64,000 nucleotides of DNA from positions 69,973 to 133,972 of the forward strand of contig KE159538.1 of NCBI GenBank assembly GCA_000403215.2, read 5' to 3'. This DNA is from Lachnospiraceae bacterium A4 (GTDB lineage: Bacteria; Bacillota; Clostridia; Lachnospirales; Lachnospiraceae). A program made the translations under genes and the position numbers. Positions 60,843 to 64,000 of this stretch are shown one piece after another. Positions within the stretch are counted from its first letter, which is position 1; each line of letters starts with the position of its first letter. Under the pieces are notes generated by a model. That model saw nothing but the letters and a program-made list of their open reading frames with translations. It searched no databases and was not told the origin of the DNA.

Positions 60843-62455
60843 ACTTGAGAGTAAAAAGTTCTATCAAAAAAATAACTCTTCCATATGGATTTATGGTATC
60901 TTTAAGTTACCACACTTAAGAAAGATACAAACACCACGGAAAGAGTTATTTCATGTGTGAGTTTACCATACTTTCCAGTGGTTGACCATACGATTATGAT
61001 GAATTTTATTGAAATTGTTTTATGCCACTTTGAATCCTGTTTCTCCCGAAAAGCTGCTTTCCGCTGGTTTGTTACCATTACGGTCGGCTTTATGCTGCGT
61101 TCCGATAAACTTGGACTTACTTCTGTTATCCGTGACCTTGCCCTCAGCCCAGGTTCTTATGATTCCATGCTGCATTTTTTCAGGGCATCCTCCTGGTCAC
61201 TGGAAGATATACGCAGACGCTGGTTTTCAGCCGTCATGGATCATGCACCTCTTTATAGGGAAGGCGGCTTCCATGTTCTTGTAGGCGATGGGGTAAAGCA
61301 GTCAAAAGAAGGACGCCGGATGCCGGGAGTCAAAAAACTGTTCCAGGAATCTGAAAATTCCGCAAAGCCTGAGTACATCCACGGGCATATGTTTGGAGGA
61401 CTTGGCATTCTGGCTGGAAGTGTCCGCAGCTGGGCATGTATCCCCTTAAGCATCCGGCTCCACGACGGCCTTCAGGCTGCCAGGGAGTGGAAGGACGCGG
61501 CTGTTTCCAGCTCCTCCCATGTAATACAGATGGTAGAGGATGCTTATCAGGCTGCCCTCACATTTGGGGATTGTCTGCTCCTGCTGGACAGATATTTCCT
61601 TACCGTCCCGGCCCTTGAAAAGCTGAAAACACTTAACAGCAGCGGGGCGGCGCACATGGAGATCATTACCAAGGCAAAGAAATCCTGCACAGCATATGAA
61701 AAACCCGGCCCCCGGAAACCCGGAAGGGGACGTCCTCCCAAAAAGGGAGCCGCTGTCCGCCTGAAAGAATTATTCACCTCCCAAAAGGAACAGTTCCAGG
61801 ATGCAGAGATTGAGCTTTATGGGAAGAAGGAATCCATCCGTTACTACTGCATTGACCTGCTGTGGGGGCAGAAGCTTTATCAGGAGCTGCGGTTTGTGCT
61901 GGTGGAAATGGATGGCATCCAGAGCATCCTGGCAAGCACCAGCCTGGCACTGGAGCCGCTGTCGGTCATCCGGCTTTACAGTTACCGGTTCCGGATCGAA
62001 TGCACCTTCCGGGAGCTGAAACAGCAGGTTGGCGCATTCTGCTATCATTTCTGGTCAAAGCATATGCCAAAATTGAGTTATTACCAGAAGAAAGATGAAC
62101 CGTCACCCCTTGAACGTGTGGGAAATGAAAAATCCCGCCGGAAAGTATTGGAAACGGTACGTGCTATTGAGATGCATATGGCACTGTCCTGTATTGCAAT
62201 GGGAATACTGCAGAGCGTTTCCATTCGTTTTGCCGGAGAGTTCCACCCCGGGCAGATACGTTACCAGAGGACGCCTTCCAGGGGGCGGATGTCAGAAGCC
62301 GCTGTCATGCACTATCTGCGGAAACATTTTTTCCGCCTTTTAGGAAAACAGCCAGAATTATGCATAACGCAGATAATTCAGGAACAGCAGGATGAGTCCG
62401 GAACCTACTGGGGTTCACGGGCTTCTTAAGCAGCGCAAACTTTTTACTCACAAGT
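60843..62455 (+). mobile_element. Insertion sequence with DDE transposase
   Basis: About 1.6 kb. The left end ACTTGAGAGTAAAAAGTT (60843..60860) and right end AACTTTTTACTCACAAGT (62438..62455) are inverted repeats with 17 of 18 matching. TCTGTT lies directly outside both ends, a 6-bp target duplication. One transposase gene inside appears intact, so this is probably a recent insertion. It splits older decayed sequence. Confidence 0.9.
60957..62429 (+). CDS. IS4-like DDE transposase
   Basis: 490 aa, full-length frame inside the element. The catalytic triad is visible as D111 (VLVGDGVKQ), D211 (LLLLDRYF) and E348 in YRFRIECTFRELKQQ, the Y-R-E-K signature of IS4-type transposases. A basic loop (GPRKPGRGRPPKKG, about residues 251-264) lies between the second Asp and Glu. 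GTG start at 60957; an overlapping ATG out of frame precedes it. Codon use and GC exceed those of flanking island DNA. Confidence 0.9.
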   Translation: MSLPYFPVVDHTIMMNFIEIVLCHFESCFSRKAAFRWFVTITVGFMLRSDKLGLTSVIRDLALSPGSYDSMLHFFRASSWSLEDIRRRWFSAVMDHAPLYREGGFHVLVGDGVKQSKEGRRMPGVKKLFQESENSAKPEYIHGHMFGGLGILAGSVRSWACIPLSIRLHDGLQAAREWKDAAVSSSSHVIQMVEDAYQAALTFGDCLLLLDRYFLTVPALEKLKTLNSSGAAHMEIITKAKKSCTAYEKPGPRKPGRGRPPKKGAAVRLKELFTSQKEQFQDAEIELYGKKESIRYYCIDLLWGQKLYQELRFVLVEMDGIQSILASTSLALEPLSVIRLYSYRFRIECTFRELKQQVGAFCYHFWSKHMPKLSYYQKKDEPSPLERVGNEKSRRKVLETVRAIEMHMALSCIAMGILQSVSIRFAGEFHPGQIRYQRTPSRGRMSEAAVMHYLRKHFFRLLGKQPELCITQIIQEQQDESGTYWGSRAS

Positions 62456-62479
62456 TCTGTTATAAGTCTCTTTATTTCG

Positions 62480-62937
62480 ATTTACTAACATAATAACTTT
62501 TCCATTCTCCCCTATCACATTGACCTTTTAGGTGTTACAAATAAGATTCAATCAAAGGATAGCCAATTGGCAATGAACAAACTACATAATCTTTATACAT
62601 TTTCGGTAAAATTAACACGAGATGTTCAAATTGAGGAAAATGAGGACATACAATTCAAAATCTTTAAGATATTGTGAACGAAATCATCCAAAACAGTGTA
62701 CTATGTGAATATTTAAGAAAAGATTTTGATAATTTTTATTTTTTAAACTTTCTGAATGATTGTCATTTTTGCGGCGAAATGTTAATGAATGGATTTCAAA
62801 TTATACAAGAAGAAGCTGGTAGAAAAATAGATGAGAAATTGTATCAGAAATTTAGTTGGCATATGAATTTTGTAAATGCTGAATTAGATAGAAAAAATGA
62901 AAAGAAGGATAGAAAGTATCGCCTATCGATGCTTTAA
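62480..62937 (+). pseudogene. Broken gene after the IS (possible cyclase-like family)
   Basis: Two pieces. The first frame (about 62493 to 62677) reads NFSILPYHIDLLGVTNKIQS and ends EDIQFKIFKIL-stop; HIDLLG plus KIFSDN-like text occurs near the N-terminus of an uncharacterised nucleotide-cyclase-like family. The second piece (GTG 62674 to 62937, 87 codons, MNEIIQNSVLCEYLRKDF to KYRLSML) could be the C-terminal part after an internal deletion. Both are AT-rich. The family call is weak; the second piece could also be a separate small gene. Confidence 0.35.
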
Positions 62938-63059
62938 TACACTTATATGCAAATAGCTTATCAAACATATATTAGCATGAATGAATAAGATACAATTTTA
63001 AAAAGGAAAATCTTAAAGGAAAAAGTCGGAAACACTTTAATTCTTATTCCGGACAATCA

Positions 63060-63118
63060 AAAAGACCATGTGCCGCGGCAGGACTTTTCCTGCATCTGCG
63101 TCGCCACATGGTCTTAAT
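63060..63118. terminator. Bidirectional hairpin
   Basis: AAGACCATGTG..CGGCAGGA-CTTTT-CCTGC..CACATGGTCTT, a long stem with small mismatches, between the island and the Rpn-like gene. Confidence 0.65.
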
Positions 63119-63232
63119 TTCCCCAAATATAAAACGATACCACAAAAAAACAGAATTACGCTAATGTCTGTCTGAGCGATTTTCCCTTGTACTCATTTGA
63201 ATTGCAACACCTTTTTTTCCTGATTACTCCTT

Positions 63233-64000
63233 TTATAGGTATTCTTCCGCCTCTTTCTCGGAAATACCGTATACTTTTACAATTGCATTTTTAATCTCCG
63301 TATCACTTTGCGCACTATCCCTAAAGAATGTGACTAATGATTTAATTCCTTCTCTTGTTACCTCTCTTGTTACCTCTCTTGTTACTTCCCTCGTTACCTC
63401 TCTCGTTACTTCTTCTTTAACATTTTCTTTTATTTTGTTAATCTCCGGTTCCATAATCTCCAACAATGCCTGACACATATTCTCATCTCCTCTCAGCTCA
63501 TCTACGACCTGTCTGTTCGCACTGACGCTTACCTGCAGTACGGAATCCGCTAGCTCCCTGTCAAACTTTGTATTCATTTTTTCAATCTTTTCAAGCAGCC
63601 TTCTCATCTGCTCCTTCTGCATTTCCCTTGACAGCGCCTTAAGCCATATGTGCGCTTCCTCATTTAATTCCTTTATGACAATAATCTGCGTCGGAAACAG
63701 TACTGTATCCGTTACATAATAAATCCCCCTGTATGGGTTTATATATGCAATTCCGTGCTCCTTAAAGTATGATAACGTTCCTTCGGGTTTTTCCTCGCGG
63801 ATTAGTGACACCGTGATGTCATCCGCCTTACGCTCATCTACCGTTTTTCCGTATGCCTTATACAGGCACGCATATGCGGCTGCCTTGTAAAACGTGTCAA
63901 TGTTGAGGTGGTCCCTCGGCGATTTATACTCCACAATATTATGCCCGCGGAACAGTTTCCCTATTTCATTTGTAATCTGTACGTCCGGCTCCTTCTTTAT
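63233..64000 (-). CDS. Rpn/PD-(D/E)XK-like protein, 5' end beyond the window
   Basis: At least 255 codons; the frame stays open to the window edge (upstream of Met 63934 it reads KKEPDVQITNEIGKLFRGHN), so the start is outside. NIVEYKSPRDHLNIDTFYK has the E-x-K of a PD-(D/E)XK core, as in the Rpn/transposase-like family of gut Clostridia. The middle is helical. Residues encoded at 63357..63420 are five exact VTRE units from a 12-bp tandem repeat, and a C-terminal helix follows. Function unknown; Rpn proteins promote RecA-independent recombination in E. coli. Confidence 0.75.
   Translation of the reverse strand: MKKEPDVQITNEIGKLFRGHNIVEYKSPRDHLNIDTFYKAAAYACLYKAYGKTVDERKADDITVSLIREEKPEGTLSYFKEHGIAYINPYRGIYYVTDTVLFPTQIIVIKELNEEAHIWLKALSREMQKEQMRRLLEKIEKMNTKFDRELADSVLQVSVSANRQVVDELRGDENMCQALLEIMEPEINKIKENVKEEVTREVTREVTREVTREVTREGIKSLVTFFRDSAQSDTEIKNAIVKVYGISEKEAEEYL
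63355..63420. repeat. 12-bp tandem repeat inside the Rpn-like gene
   Basis: Five to six copies of TTACCTCTCTTG-like units, in frame, encoding (VTRE)n. Copy change would keep the frame and vary helix length. Confidence 0.85.

Noticed and set aside
57013-63232. Second attachment site matching the tRNA-Pro 3' end
   Set aside because: Looked for the T-arm/acceptor sequence downstream by eye and found none; only short chance matches.

Overview
The window looks like the chromosome of a spore-forming Clostridia bacterium, most likely Lachnospiraceae. The pointers are spoIVA, T-box leaders on tyrS and the trp operon, ATP-dependent pckA, a MetH with a separate reactivation protein, and many small proteins of kinds typical of gut Firmicutes. 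Promoters are clear sigma-A types (TTGACA-N17-TATAAT). This is inference from gene content; no rRNA gene is present to place it. Most genes lie on the minus strand.

Layout. 1-7100 is a patchwork accessory region: a decayed AAA-ATPase gene, a 205-aa protein, a lipoprotein, a frameshifted amidase gene, a small sigma-like protein, a BlaI/M56 sensor pair, a small 63-aa gene with a degraded paralog, and a second ATPase-family fragment. Two of its promoters share an almost identical array of four 11-bp-phased GACA motifs, the best candidate for an undescribed regulatory circuit. 7100-16000 is metabolic: pckA, Xaa-Pro aminopeptidase, thrC, metH and its activation protein. 16000-21100 holds a Cys-rich micro-protein, a DUF5662 protein, two adjacent pseudoenzymes (a GlgX-like GH13 without its catalytic aspartates and a sirtuin whose catalytic His is Asn), then DUF1292 and DUF2225 genes. 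21100-29400 carries a UvrD-like helicase, gltX, a 44-aa membrane peptide, an ABC-exporter relic, a membrane-anchored MutS homolog, cdd and spoIVA. 29400-37500 has a VWA/MoxR pair, gpsA, plsY, der, a DUF512 protein and a long-form prs. 37500-47700 has T-box-controlled tyrS, a lipoprotein and a complete T-box-controlled trpEGDCFBA operon. 47700-56500 has two tRNA-Leu genes, an HPr-like protein without the active-site His, a KDG/KDPG operon, DUF2974 and DUF3810 proteins and hflX.

57000-63200 is a small island downstream of a tRNA-Pro with the unusual anticodon AGG. It carries a 59-aa gene, mobile-element debris, a CPBP protease, a PD-(D/E)XK nuclease with an HTH regulator, a probable broken type III toxin-antitoxin locus, and an intact DDE insertion sequence with 18-bp inverted repeats and a 6-bp target duplication. 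The window ends inside an Rpn-like gene with an internal 12-bp repeat array.

Working logic: the core genes serve amino-acid supply (Trp, Thr, Met), translation, phospholipid and ribosome assembly (plsY/gpsA/der), sporulation and hexuronate catabolism. The two flanking accessory regions show repeated gain, duplication and decay.
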